Made by a program: the position numbers and the translations under genes | In this document: one piece after another, positions 53,198 to 62,884 of the stretch | Layout: each line of letters starts with the position of its first letter | Numbering within the stretch: the stretch's first letter is position 1 | The notes under the pieces: model-generated | What the model was told of the DNA's origin: nothing | Databases searched by the model: none | Seen by the model: only the letters and a program-made list of their open reading frames with translations | Origin: Methylobacterium frigidaeris | GTDB taxonomy: Bacteria > Pseudomonadota > Alphaproteobacteria > Rhizobiales > Beijerinckiaceae | Assembly (NCBI RefSeq): GCF_022179185.1 | Contig: NZ_BPQJ01000021.1 | Coordinates: 62,001 to 126,000 of the forward strand | Direction: 5' to 3' | Length of the DNA stretch: 64,000 bases

Positions 53198-54653
53198 ACG
53201 TGCGCCCGTCGCGCTCAATCAGCGCGATGGCCGCGGTCGGCCCCCAGGTGCCGGCCGGGTAGGGGCGCGGCGGCTCCGGACGATCAGCCCAGGCGTTGAG
53301 CAGGGTATCGGCCCAGGCCCAGGCGGCTTCCACCTCGTCGCGACGCATGAACAGGGTTGCGTTGCCGCGCACCACGTCCATCAGCAGGCGCTCGTAGGCG
53401 TCCGGATAGCGCTGGTTGAAGGTCTCCTCGAACGAGATGTCGAGGCCGGTCGCCCGCAGACGCATGCCGCCGGGTCCCGGCTCCTTCGTCATCACCTCGA
53501 GCTTGATGCCCTCCTGCGGCTGCAGCCGGATCACCAGGCGGTTCGGCTCGCGGGCGAACTCGTCCGAGAAGATGCTGAACGGCGAGGAGCGGAACTGCAC
53601 CACGATCTCGGAGACCTTCTGGGGCAACCGCTTGCCGGTGCGCAGGTAGAACGGCACCCCGGCCCAGCGCGGCGTCATCAGCTCGAGCCTCAAGGCCACG
53701 AAGGTCTCGGTCAGGCTCGCGCGGTCCTCCGCCAGATCGGTGACGTAGCCGGGCACCGGCTGGCCGTTGACCGCGCCGGCGACGTACTGGCCGCGCACGG
53801 TGCGCATCGGCACCTCGTGGGCGGGGATCGGCTTCAGGGCGCGGAGCACCTTCAGCTTCTCGTCGCGCACCGCGTCGGCGTCCAGCGAGAGCGGGCTCTC
53901 CATGCCGAGCAGGCAGAGGAGCTGCAGCATGTGGTTCTGCAGCATGTCGCGCAGCGCCCCGGACGTGTCGTAGTAGCCGCCGCGGCCCTCGACGCCCACC
54001 GTCTCAGCCACGGTGATCTGCACGTGGTCGATCACGTCGGCGTTCCACAGCCGTTCGAAGATCGTGTTGGCGAAGCGGAGCGCCAGCAGGTTCTGCACCG
54101 TCTCCTTGCCGAGATAATGGTCGATGCGGAAGATCTGGCTCTCGGGAAAGACCTTGCCGACTTGGTCGTTGATGGCGCGGGCCGATGCGAGGTCGTGGCC
54201 GATCGGCTTCTCCAGCACGACGCGGGAGCGCTCGCCGATCAGCCCGTGGGCGCTGAGGTTGCGGCAGATCGCGCCGTACAGGCTCGGCGAGGTGGCGAGG
54301 TAGTAGGGCCGGACGTGGTCCGGGTGCTCGGCGAGCAGGTTCGCCAGATCCTCCCAGCCCGCTTCGCCTGCCCCATCCACCGCCACGTAGCGCAGATGGT
54401 CGAGGAAGCGCGTCACCGTGTCGGTGTCGCGGTCGGCCGCCGGGACGTGGCGCTCCAGGGCCGCGGCGGCGAGATCCCGGTACTCGCCAGTGTCGAGGCG
54501 GGTGCGCGCCGCCGCGATGATGCGGCTGTCCTCCGGGATCTGCCGGTCGCGAAACCGGTAGTAGAGCGCCGGCAGCAGCTTGCGCATCGTCAGGTCGCCG
54601 GTGGCGCCGAACACGACGGCATCGAAGGGGGCGACGGGAATGATCTTGTGCAT
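53178..54653 (-). CDS. zwf: Glucose-6-phosphate dehydrogenase
   Basis: A 491-residue enzyme that oxidises glucose-6-phosphate to 6-phosphogluconolactone with NADP+ (or NAD+). FGATGDLTMRKLLPAL at residue 15 is the dinucleotide-binding motif, and RIDHYLGKETVQNLL near residue 180 the substrate-site signature with the catalytic His region. The length is normal. The genes usual as neighbours (pgl, edd) are absent. It stands alone; the SDR gene upstream on the same strand is 206 bases away. Confidence 0.96.
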   Translation of the reverse strand: MHKIIPVAPFDAVVFGATGDLTMRKLLPALYYRFRDRQIPEDSRIIAAARTRLDTGEYRDLAAAALERHVPAADRDTDTVTRFLDHLRYVAVDGAGEAGWEDLANLLAEHPDHVRPYYLATSPSLYGAICRNLSAHGLIGERSRVVLEKPIGHDLASARAINDQVGKVFPESQIFRIDHYLGKETVQNLLALRFANTIFERLWNADVIDHVQITVAETVGVEGRGGYYDTSGALRDMLQNHMLQLLCLLGMESPLSLDADAVRDEKLKVLRALKPIPAHEVPMRTVRGQYVAGAVNGQPVPGYVTDLAEDRASLTETFVALRLELMTPRWAGVPFYLRTGKRLPQKVSEIVVQFRSSPFSIFSDEFAREPNRLVIRLQPQEGIKLEVMTKEPGPGGMRLRATGLDISFEETFNQRYPDAYERLLMDVVRGNATLFMRRDEVEAAWAWADTLLNAWADRPEPPRPYPAGTWGPTAAIALIERDGRTWHEDIG

Positions 54654-54859
54654 CGGGTGACGGGTCTCCCGCTGAAGCCGGCCGGCCCTGCAAGGGGCTG
54701 GCCAAGCTGGATGTCTGGCGGATGCTCCTCGCGCCCGGCTGCCTCACGCGCCGTGGCGCCCCAAGCGGAGTTGCATGGCGCAGCTCTGCTCAGGCTCTTG
54801 TTTTTGCATCATTGTCGTCGCCGAACCGGCGACCACTTCGGCGCATGTGCCGAGGTCGA

Positions 54860-55777
54860 TCAGAACGAGGCCGGCGTCGCCGCAGCCGCTTCGACGCCGC
54901 TATCCATCCCGGTGCCCCCGCCTTCGAGCGGCGCCGCCATATGCGCCGCGAAGGCCGCCTTGTGGTCGGGGTGCCAGCGCGACAGGGCCGGGCGGTTGCG
55001 GATCACGTCGTCGGCGGCCCAGCGTATCCGCTTCTCGTCCATCTCCCGGGTGGTCTCGTTGTCCGGGCAGAGGATGTAGAAGTCGCCGGCCGCCATCTTC
55101 CCGAGCATGAAGTCGACGGTCTCCTCCGGTGTCCAGGCGCCGGCCGGCTTCCCGGTCGCGCCGCGGGCACGGGTGAGGCCGGTATAGACGAAGCCCGGGA
55201 TCAGCAGGTGGGCGGTGACGGGCAAACCTGTCTCGCGCAGCTCGTGCGCCAGAGCTTCTGTCGTCACCTTCACGCCCGCCTTGCTGACGTTGTAGGGCGT
55301 GTTGCCGGGCGGCGTGGTGATGCCCTGCTTCGAGCCGGTGACGATCACCGCACCGGGCTCCCCGGCCTCGATCATCCCCGGCACGAAGGCCTGGAGCGCG
55401 TTGACGACGCCCCACAGATTGGTGTCGAGGATGCGATGCCAGGTGGCGGCGTCGGAGAAGAAGCGCCCGCCGGCCTCAATGCCGGCATTGGCCATCAGCA
55501 GCGCGACGGGCCCGAGGGATTCGGCCTCCCGGCGCAGGGCTTGCAGCGCCTCCGGCTTCGTCACGTCAGTTGCCACGGCGCGGATATCAGCCTCTCCGCC
55601 CGGCGCCGCCGCTGCGACCATGCGGCCGGCCTGCTCCAGGGCCTCGCCCGGGAGGTCCGCCAGCGCCACCCGCATTCCCGCCCGAGCGAAGGCCTTGGCC
55701 GCCGCGAGGCCGATGCCGCTCGCCGCGCCGGTGACGACCGCGACGCGGCCCTTCGCGAGTGCGGGGTGGTGGGTCAT
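54860..55777 (-). CDS. Short-chain dehydrogenase/reductase
   Basis: A 305-residue classical SDR oxidoreductase. VVTGAASGIGLAAAKAFA near residue 14 is the dinucleotide motif (TGxxxGxG), NAG in LLMANAGIEAG near 98, catalytic Ser in TGSKQG, and YNVSKAGVK gives Tyr and Lys. The substrate is unknown; the C-terminal part is long for the family, with an acidic Glu/Asp-rich stretch. It stands alone between zwf and DUF4167 genes. Confidence 0.9.
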   Translation of the reverse strand: MTHHPALAKGRVAVVTGAASGIGLAAAKAFARAGMRVALADLPGEALEQAGRMVAAAAPGGEADIRAVATDVTKPEALQALRREAESLGPVALLMANAGIEAGGRFFSDAATWHRILDTNLWGVVNALQAFVPGMIEAGEPGAVIVTGSKQGITTPPGNTPYNVSKAGVKVTTEALAHELRETGLPVTAHLLIPGFVYTGLTRARGATGKPAGAWTPEETVDFMLGKMAAGDFYILCPDNETTREMDEKRIRWAADDVIRNRPALSRWHPDHKAAFAAHMAAPLEGGGTGMDSGVEAAAATPASF

Positions 55778-56016
55778 GGTACGCTCCGCCTGGACATGAG
55801 GCTCGTTTCAGGGCGGCAGGTAGGCAGCCGCGCGGGAAACGCCACATGCGGCGGCGCAAAAATCGTACGGCGTCGTCTTCGCCGGGTCATGCCCGGCCTC
55901 CGCTGCCGGAGGCCGGGAGAGTACTCGATGCGGGCTCAGCGCACCTCACAAACCACCTCCACACCGATGCCGCCGCCGCGAGCGGCGGCGGCGAGCGGGA
56001 GTTTCGTGAGGGACGC

Positions 56017-57051
56017 CTACTCGCCCGACGACTCGGCGGGCTTCGGGAAGAGCTCGCCGGAGGGCTCGCCCCCGCCCTCGGTCCCTTCGAACCGGGTGCG
56101 GCGGCGGCGGCGCGGGCGCGGCGCCGGGGCGTCGGCCTCCGCCTCGACCGGTGTAGCGGGGGGCGCCGGCGGCGCTTCCTCGACCGGAGCGGGCGCAGGG
56201 GAAGCGGGACGCACCGGAGTGGTCAGGAAGGCCGGTAGGCCGGTCGGCTCGTCGGCGGCTAGGACCGGCTCGGAGCGGGGCTCCTCGCGGCGGCGCTCGC
56301 GGCGGAACTCGGAGCGGCCGCCCTCACGGTAGCCGTCCTGGCGCGGGCTCTCCTGGCGAACAGGCTCCTGCCGCACGGCTTCCTGCCGCGGCTGCTCGGC
56401 GCGGGACGGATCCTGACGCTCGGCGCGGTCCAGGCGCTCGGGACGATCCTGCCGCTCGGTGCGCTGCTCGGCACGGTCCTGGCGGTCGCGCTGCTGGCGC
56501 TCCTGGCGGTTCTGGAAGCGCTCGCGGCGCTCCTGCCGGTCGGGCCGGTCCTGACGCGGCTGATCCTGGCGGTCCTGCCGGTCGAAGCGGGACGGGCGGT
56601 CGTCGCCGCGCGTGTCGTAGGGCTGCGGCTGCTGGCCAGGATCGCCGTAATCGTCGGCGGCGCCGTAGCCGGACTGGGCGTAGCCGTTGACGCCGCCGCG
56701 CTCCTGTTGCGCGTAGCCGTTCGTCGGCGCGGCCTCGTCGTCGCCGTCGTCCTCGTCATCGTAGCCCTGGCGGCCGTAGGTGCCGCCATATTGCTGGCGG
56801 TACTGCTCGTTCGCGGCGGCGATGATGCGGAAATAGTGCTCGCCGTGCTGGAAGTAGTTCTCGGCCATCACGGGGTCGCCGCTCGCCTGGGCGTCGCGGG
56901 CGAGCTGGGCGTACTTCTCGGCGATATGCTGCGCCGTGCCGCGGATCTTCACGTCGGGGCCGTTCGACTCGTAGGCCCGGGTCAGCGGGTTCGGCCCCTT
57001 GTTGTTGCTGCGGTTGCGGCCACGCATACGCCTGTTCTGGTTCGGTCTCAT
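56017..57051 (-). CDS. DUF4167 protein with long Arg/Gln/Asp-rich region
   Basis: A 344-residue protein whose N-terminus (MRPNQNRRMRGRNR, then NPLTRAYESNGPDVKIRGTAQHIAEKYAQLARDA and NYFQHGEHYFRIIAAANEQY) is the DUF4167 domain of Hyphomicrobiales. The rest (about 120-345) is low complexity: Gly/Tyr/Gln/Asp, then a dense RQDRPDRQERR stretch, then Pro/Ala and an Arg run (RPRRRRR). Arg-rich disordered tails often bind RNA; that is inference. It follows prmC and prfA, as is usual, and may be linked to translation. Confidence 0.88.
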   Translation of the reverse strand: MRPNQNRRMRGRNRSNNKGPNPLTRAYESNGPDVKIRGTAQHIAEKYAQLARDAQASGDPVMAENYFQHGEHYFRIIAAANEQYRQQYGGTYGRQGYDDEDDGDDEAAPTNGYAQQERGGVNGYAQSGYGAADDYGDPGQQPQPYDTRGDDRPSRFDRQDRQDQPRQDRPDRQERRERFQNRQERQQRDRQDRAEQRTERQDRPERLDRAERQDPSRAEQPRQEAVRQEPVRQESPRQDGYREGGRSEFRRERRREEPRSEPVLAADEPTGLPAFLTTPVRPASPAPAPVEEAPPAPPATPVEAEADAPAPRPRRRRRTRFEGTEGGGEPSGELFPKPAESSGE

Positions 57052-57444
57052 CGGCCTCGACTGACCCTCTTCGACGACTTGAAGGGCGGGACTTCACGCG
57101 CGCGGCGGGTCTTCGTCCGCGGAGCCGGGCGGCCTCTGTCGGGCCATGTTCCGTCTCCCCAGCGATGTCCGCCTTGCCCTGTGCGACCGCGGGCCGTCTC
57201 ACGGTCCGGCCGCCGTCGATCCACAGATGCGGGGCACCGGACCGCCTACGCGCTCATGGGTCTGCCCGGTGGTGGAAGATCGTCCAAAGGTCCGCGCTCA
57301 ATGTCGCGCCCGAGAACTGAGCCTGGCTGTGTTGTCCGGACCGTTCACGATCTGCCCCGGGACGTTAGCGGGTTCGGCCGGCGACGCCAAGTGACTTCGC
57401 GCCGATTTTGCGCACAAAGGCCACAGGAACCTCAAGATTCCACA
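57052..57444. other. Intergenic region before DUF4167
   Basis: 393 bases between the end of prmC and the DUF4167 start, both minus-strand genes. I see no gene or clear hairpin; it should contain the DUF4167 promoter. Confidence 0.4.
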
Positions 57445-58311
57445 TCAGCAATCGATCTCCGCGGTCATGGCGACCACCCGCGGGTGTCCCGCGAGGTCGC
57501 GCCACACCTGCGCGCTCAAGCCCTGGGCGGCGGCGAGCTGACGCAGCGCCTCCTCCTGGTCGTAGCCGATCTCCACCAGGAGATGCCCGCCTGGGCCTAA
57601 CAGCCGCGGCACCTGGGTCAGGATGGTGCGATAGGCGTCGAGCCCGTCGGGGCCGCCGTCGAGGGCGAGGCGGGGATCGTGATCGCGCACCTCCCCGGAC
57701 AGGCCGGCGATGACCTCGCTCGCGATATAGGGCGGATTCGCCACCACGAGATCGAACGGCCCGGCCAGGGATGCGGCCCAGTCGCCGCAAGCGAAGGCGG
57801 CGCGGTCGGCGACGCCGTTGCGGGCGGCATTGGCCCGGGCGGTGCGCAGCGCGCCGAGGGACCGGTCGAGGCCGAGACCGAAGGCCAGCGGCCACTCGGT
57901 CAGCAGAGCCACCAGGATGCACCCCGAGCCGGTGCCGAGATCGACGAGGCGGTGCGCGCCGTCCGACCTCAGGCCGATTGCCGCCTCGACCAGGGTCTCG
58001 GTGTCGGGGCGCGGCACCAGGGTCTCGGGCGAGAGCCCGAACGGCAGGCCCCAGAACTCCCAGGCGCCGATGACCCGCGCCACCGGCTCGCCGGCGAGGC
58101 GGCGGGCGAGGTACGTGCTCAGGCGTTCGGCCCCCTCTTGCCCGACCGGCTCGGCCCCGCGCAGCGCGAGATCGGTGGCGGTGATGCCCAGCGCCTCCTC
58201 GACCAGGATCCGGGCGTCGAGGGCGGCGGTCTCGATGCCTCTGGCGGCGAGCTCGTCCGCGGCCCGGGCCCGGGCCGCGATCCGGCTCGTCCCCGGAGCA
58301 ATCGCGATCAC
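57445..58311 (-). CDS. prmC: Release-factor glutamine methyltransferase
   Basis: A 288-residue SAM-dependent methyltransferase that methylates the Gln of the GGQ motif in release factors. SAM-binding VDLGTGSGCILVALL near residue 119 and the catalytic NPPYI near residue 190 are present. It starts with GTG overlapping the prfA stop (GTGA) and acts on that gene's product. The N-terminal helical domain (about 1-85) is as in the family. Confidence 0.95.
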   Translation of the reverse strand: MIAIAPGTSRIAARARAADELAARGIETAALDARILVEEALGITATDLALRGAEPVGQEGAERLSTYLARRLAGEPVARVIGAWEFWGLPFGLSPETLVPRPDTETLVEAAIGLRSDGAHRLVDLGTGSGCILVALLTEWPLAFGLGLDRSLGALRTARANAARNGVADRAAFACGDWAASLAGPFDLVVANPPYIASEVIAGLSGEVRDHDPRLALDGGPDGLDAYRTILTQVPRLLGPGGHLLVEIGYDQEEALRQLAAAQGLSAQVWRDLAGHPRVVAMTAEIDC

Positions 58312-59387
58312 GCCATCCCCTCGGCGGCGAGGAGCGCAGCCTGATGCTCGGTGATCAGCGCATCCACCACCTCGTCGAGGGCAGTGCCGGCCATCACTTC
58401 CTCGAGCTTGTAGAGGGTCAGGTTGATGCGGTGGTCGGTCACCCGGCCTTGCGGGAAATTGTAGGTGCGGATCCGCTCCGAACGATCGCCGCTGCCGACC
58501 TGGGCCCGCCGGTCCGCCGCCCGGGCGGCGTCCTTCTGGCTGCGCTCCTGGTCGTAGAGCTTGGCCCGCAGCAACGCCATGGCGCGGGCCCGGTTCTTGT
58601 GCTGCGAGCGCTCTTCCTGGACGAAGATCACGATGCCGCTCGGCACGTGGGTGATGCGGATCGCCGATTCCGTCTTGTTGACATGCTGGCCGCCCGCTCC
58701 CTGCGCCCGCATCGTGTCGATCTTCAGGTCGGATTCGTTGACCTGGATGTCGACCTCTTCCGCTTCCGGCAGCACCGCCACGGTGGCGGCGGAGGTGTGG
58801 ATGCGACCTTGCGTCTCCGTGTCGGGCACGCGCTGCACCCGGTGGGCCCCGCTCTCGAACTTCAACCGGGCGAAGACGCCCCGTCCCTTCACCTCGGCCA
58901 CGACCTCGCGGTAGCCGCCCATCGTGCCGGGGCTCTCCGAGATGACCTCGACCCGCCAGCCCTTGAGGTCGGCGTAGCGCGAGTACATCCGGAAGAGGTC
59001 GCCGGCGAAGAGCGCCGCCTCGTCGCCGCCGGTGCCGGCGCGCACCTCCAGGATCGCGCTCTTCTCGTCGGCTGCGTCCTTGGGCAGGAGCAGGAGCTGG
59101 AGTGCCCGGGCGGCAGCGTCGCGGGCGGCCTCGGCCTCCGGCTTCTCCTCGGCGGCGAGGGCCCGCATCTCGGGATCACCCTCCTCGATCATCTCCTCGA
59201 CGCCGCGCAGGGCGGTCTCGGCGGCCCGGAAGGCGCGGATCGCCTCCACCACGGAATCGAGGTCGGAGAGCTCGCGCGAGAGCTGCACGAAGCTCTCGGC
59301 GTCGGACTCGCCGGCGCTCAGGGTGGCGGTGACGATGTCGTGGCGGGCCAGGATGGCGTCGAGACGGTCGGACGGGATCGCGATCAT
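58308..59387 (-). CDS. prfA: Peptide chain release factor 1
   Basis: A 359-residue RF1 that ends translation at UAA and UAG. The GGQ motif is in AQGAGGQHVNKTESAIRI near residue 230. Domain 2 is present up to about residue 215. Its length is typical. It is translationally coupled with prmC downstream. In most Hyphomicrobiales ptsP precedes it directly; here a SnoaL-like gene on the other strand and an inverted repeat lie between. Confidence 0.97.
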   Translation of the reverse strand: MIAIPSDRLDAILARHDIVTATLSAGESDAESFVQLSRELSDLDSVVEAIRAFRAAETALRGVEEMIEEGDPEMRALAAEEKPEAEAARDAAARALQLLLLPKDAADEKSAILEVRAGTGGDEAALFAGDLFRMYSRYADLKGWRVEVISESPGTMGGYREVVAEVKGRGVFARLKFESGAHRVQRVPDTETQGRIHTSAATVAVLPEAEEVDIQVNESDLKIDTMRAQGAGGQHVNKTESAIRITHVPSGIVIFVQEERSQHKNRARAMALLRAKLYDQERSQKDAARAADRRAQVGSGDRSERIRTYNFPQGRVTDHRINLTLYKLEEVMAGTALDEVVDALITEHQAALLAAEGMA

Positions 59388-59611
59388 GAACGGGATATGG
59401 CCATTGGCGACGGACGGGTCATCCGGGGCGGCCCGCGCCTGGTGCCGGAGATGGTGCCGCGTATAGCAGGTCTGCGGGGGTTGGGGAGTCGGCGCGGCCT
59501 CGCAACCTCTTGCACCATGGCAGTTCGCATGCCGTTCGACGCGCCCGAGCCGCCGGCCGACCGCGCTGGCAGGACGCTTGCTGGTCGGTCCGGCCTACCG
59601 GGGAGCCGACC

Positions 59612-60034
59612 ATGACGGGCGCGACCATGCTGAAGGATCTGTTCGATCGTTGGGAACGGGTCTGGCACGAGGGGGCCTTCGACCTCGTCGAAGCCTGCAT
59701 CGCGCCGCATTACATCCGGCACGACGAGACGGGCGATCGCACCGTCCCCCGCGAGGACTACGCGGCCGAGCTCTCACGCTTGAGGGAGGCGCGCCCCGAT
59801 ATCAGGATCATCGTGTACGACCACAGCTTCGACGGCGACCGCGCCTGGTACCGCTTCACGATGCGATGGACGGATCTCGAGAGCGGCGAGGTGCGAATCC
59901 GTGCCGGCCTGCAATCCTACCGCACGGAGGCGGGCCGGCTGGCCGAAACCTGGGTCATCATGCAGCCGATCGGCTCGGCCTGGGGCGATGCCGTGGCGCA
60001 GGCCAGCTGGACGAGCCGCGTGCACGGCCGGTAG
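59612..60034 (+). CDS. SnoaL/NTF2-like protein
   Basis: A 140-residue small protein with the cystatin-like cone fold of the SnoaL family, inferred from FDRWERVWHEGAFDLVEACIAPHYIRHDE, the DHSFDGDRAWYRFTMRWTD strand pair and the C-terminal TWVIMQPIGSAW. Proteins of this type bind or isomerise small molecules; the ligand is unknown. ATG 59612 has GGGAG about 7 bases upstream. It breaks the usual ptsP-prfA order and faces the opposite way, suggesting insertion. Confidence 0.75.
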   Translation: MTGATMLKDLFDRWERVWHEGAFDLVEACIAPHYIRHDETGDRTVPREDYAAELSRLREARPDIRIIVYDHSFDGDRAWYRFTMRWTDLESGEVRIRAGLQSYRTEAGRLAETWVIMQPIGSAWGDAVAQASWTSRVHGR

Positions 60035-60195
60035 GCCGCCTCGGGAAGGGCGGCTCGGTCCGACGCAGCGGTCCTGGACAAGAGCTGCCCCGCCAGTTCC
60101 TGCGAGCGCGAGCCCCTTTGCGGATGAGGGCCGCATGCCCAATCTTCTAGGCGAGGGCCGCGGGTGGCAGCCCGCGCCCCCTCTTGTCAGGTGGA

Positions 60196-60257
60196 CGTCA
60201 TTACATCAGCCCGAGCGTGATAGTGAAGACCCATCCGGTCGGGCTGATGTAATGACG
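60196..60257. repeat. Perfect 19-bp inverted repeat (possible mobile-element remnant)
   Basis: Arms 60196-60214 and 60239-60257 are exact reverse complements, around a 24-base centre. It lies in a gap of 412 bases between the SnoaL-like and ptsP genes that otherwise holds nothing I recognise. The arm length and exactness exceed those of ordinary terminators and fit a repeated hairpin or MITE-like element. Confidence 0.7.
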
Positions 60258-60446
60258 GTGATCGTCACGAACGGCCAGCCGTTCGCACGTCTCACCCCAT
60301 CCCCGATCTGCGCAAGCTCGAAAGGCGACGGCCGGCGAACTCCGCCGCAAGCCCCGGTGCCCTAGAGCCTTCGCTGCCAGAGAGGATCTTTCCCAATGTC
60401 ACAATGATGGCACGCAGAGATTGCCGATTCCCGTAGCCGGCGCTCG

Positions 60447-62723
60447 TCAGACGGGCACGCCGTGCGCTTCCGCGAAGGCGGCGAGGGCCGGGCGCAACGA
60501 CGCCCCGTCGCGGGTCCGCGCCAGTTCCTGTTCCAGGAAGGCCGAGACGGCGCCGGCATCGAGTCCCAGCACCATCGCCTTCACCGGGCCCAGGGAGGCC
60601 GGGGACATCGAGAGGGCGCGGAAGCCCAGCCCGATCAGCGCCATCGCCTCGAGCGGCCGCCCGCCGATCTCGCCGCAGACCGTGGCCGGGGTGCCGGCGG
60701 CCTTCGCCCGCTCGGCGATCAGCCGGAAGGCGCGGAGCGCCGCGGCGCTCAGGGGGTCGAAGCGGTTGGCGACCTGGCGGTTCTCGCGGTCGACCGCGAA
60801 CAGGAACTGCATCAGGTCGTTCGAGCCGACCGAGAGGAAGTCGGCCTCCGCCGCGATCTCGTCCATCTGGAACAGGAGCGAGGGCACCTCGACCATCACG
60901 CCGAGCCGGCAATCCGCCGGAAGCGGGTGGCCGTGGCGGGTGAGGTGGGCCTTCTCGCGCTCGACGATCGCGCGGGCCTGGACGAATTCCTCCACCGTCG
61001 CGACCATCGGGAACATGATCTTGAGCGGCCGTCCGCGGGCGGCCTTGAGCAGCGCGCGCAGCTGCATCCGCAGGAGGCCGGGCCGGTCGAGGCCGATGCG
61101 GATCGCCCGCCAGCCGAGGGCCGGGTTCTCTTCCTCCAGCGCCTTCATGTAGGGCAGCACCTTGTCGCCGCCGATGTCGAGGGTCCGGATCGTCACCGGC
61201 AGGTCGCCGACGGCGTCGAACACCGCCTCGTACAGGATCTGCTGCTCGGCCGCCGTCGGCATCCGCTCGGCCACCATGAATTGCAGCTCGGTGCGGAACA
61301 GCCCGACGCCCTCGGCCCCGGTCTCGTTCAGGTGCGACAGGTCGACGATCAGGCCGGCATTGAGCTGCAGGCCCACGGCGACACCGTCGCGGGTGACCGC
61401 CGGCACGTCGCGCAGCGAGCGGTACTGCTCCTGACGCCGGGCCCGCAGCCGCGCCTTCTCGGCATAGGCTGCCTCGATCTCGGGACCCGGCCGGATCTGG
61501 ATCTCGCCCGTCCCGCCATCGACGATGATGGCGTCGCCGGTCTCGACGAGGGCCGTGGCATTGGCCACCTCGCCCACCGCCGGGATGCCGAGCGCGCGGG
61601 CCACGATGGCGATGTGACTCGTCGGCCCGCCCTCCTCCAGCACCACGCCGCGCAGGCGGGCGCGGTCGTAGTCCAGCAGAGCCGCCGGGCCCATCGAGCG
61701 CGCCACCAGGATGGCGTTCTCGGGCATCGCGTCGGGCCCGACTGTCGGGTGACCGACGAGCTGACGCAGGAGCCGGTTGGCGAGGTCGTCGAGATCGTGC
61801 AGGCGCTCGCGCAGGTAGGGATCGCTCTGGCGCAGCATCCGGGCGCGGTTGTCCGACTGCACCCGCTCCACCGCGGCTTCCGCGGTCAGGCCCGAGAGGA
61901 CCGCCTCGCGCATCCGCCTGAGCCAGCCCTGGTCGTGCGCGAACATCCGCACTGTCTCGAGCACCTCCCGGTGCTCGCCGGCCCCCGCCACGTCGCCGCG
62001 CTCGACGAGGTCGTCGATGGCCGCCCGGACCTCGGCGATGGCCGTGTCGAGGCGCGAGGCCTCGCGCTCGACATTCTCGGCGATCAGGTTGCGCACCACG
62101 ATGCGCGGCTCGTGCAGCACCACGTGGCCGAGCCCGACGCCGTCGGCGAGGGCTACGCCGCCCTGGCTGAGCGCCCGGCGCGAGGCGCTGACCGTGCCGG
62201 GCGAGAGCGCCTGCAGCTCGCCCGAGGCGATCATCTCCGCCAGCACCATGGCGGTGGTCTGAAGCGCCTCGATCTCCTCCTCGGAATAGACCCGGTAGGT
62301 GCGGTTCTGCACCACCAGCACGCCGAGCGTGTTGCCGGCCCGCAGGAGCGGCACGCCCAGGAAGGCATGGTAGACCTCCTCCCCGGTCTCGGGCCGGTAC
62401 GAGAAGGCAGGGTGCGACTGGGCGTCGGAGAGGGAGAGCGGCTCGGCGGTGGCGGCGATGAGGCCGACCAGGCCCTCGCCGGCCCGCATGGTGGTGAGGT
62501 GCACCGCCTCGCGGTTGAGGCCCTCGGTAGCGAAGAGTTCGAGGTTGCCGTCGTCGCGCAGCACGTAGACGGAGCAGACCTCCGCGACCATGTTGGACGC
62601 GATCAGGACAACGATGCGGTCGAGGCGCGCCTGCGGGCCGACCGGCTCCGCCATGGCCTCGCGAAGGCGGCGCAGTAGCAGGCGCGGGCCTCCAGGCGCT
62701 GCGGGCATCGTGTCGTGTTCCAC
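60447..62723 (-). CDS. ptsP: PEP-protein phosphotransferase of the nitrogen PTS (EI-Ntr)
   Basis: A 758-residue EI-Ntr. An N-terminal GAF domain (about residues 20-170) can sense glutamine in related proteins; the phosphotransferase part has the phospho-His site GGPTSHIAIVARALGIP near residue 350 and the PEP-binding LDIGGDKVLPYMKALEEENPALGWRAIRI, SVGSNDLMQFLFAVDR and the Cys of TPATVCGEIGG near 665. It starts a phosphate chain to HPr and IIA-Ntr, linking carbon and nitrogen status to transport regulation. A GTG (62723) and an ATG (62708) start are both possible. lysC lies directly upstream. Confidence 0.96.
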   Translation of the reverse strand: MEHDTMPAAPGGPRLLLRRLREAMAEPVGPQARLDRIVVLIASNMVAEVCSVYVLRDDGNLELFATEGLNREAVHLTTMRAGEGLVGLIAATAEPLSLSDAQSHPAFSYRPETGEEVYHAFLGVPLLRAGNTLGVLVVQNRTYRVYSEEEIEALQTTAMVLAEMIASGELQALSPGTVSASRRALSQGGVALADGVGLGHVVLHEPRIVVRNLIAENVEREASRLDTAIAEVRAAIDDLVERGDVAGAGEHREVLETVRMFAHDQGWLRRMREAVLSGLTAEAAVERVQSDNRARMLRQSDPYLRERLHDLDDLANRLLRQLVGHPTVGPDAMPENAILVARSMGPAALLDYDRARLRGVVLEEGGPTSHIAIVARALGIPAVGEVANATALVETGDAIIVDGGTGEIQIRPGPEIEAAYAEKARLRARRQEQYRSLRDVPAVTRDGVAVGLQLNAGLIVDLSHLNETGAEGVGLFRTELQFMVAERMPTAAEQQILYEAVFDAVGDLPVTIRTLDIGGDKVLPYMKALEEENPALGWRAIRIGLDRPGLLRMQLRALLKAARGRPLKIMFPMVATVEEFVQARAIVEREKAHLTRHGHPLPADCRLGVMVEVPSLLFQMDEIAAEADFLSVGSNDLMQFLFAVDRENRQVANRFDPLSAAALRAFRLIAERAKAAGTPATVCGEIGGRPLEAMALIGLGFRALSMSPASLGPVKAMVLGLDAGAVSAFLEQELARTRDGASLRPALAAFAEAHGVPV

Positions 62724-62884
62724 CCTTTAGCGAGCCGGACCCGGCGCAGCGCAACCCTGAGGCTGAACCTGCGCAGGCCTGACGCATCGGCCCCGTCATC
62801 GCCGTATAGCGAGTCCAGCGCCCGGCCGGCAAGCGACCTTTCCGGCAAGCGACCTTTGGGGGGCGGGGCCGACGCCCCGCCCCG

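Noticed and set aside
53103..55079. 658-codon open frame on the plus strand across zwf
   Set aside because: It is the antisense shadow of zwf and gives an Arg/Asp/His-rich sequence without a family.
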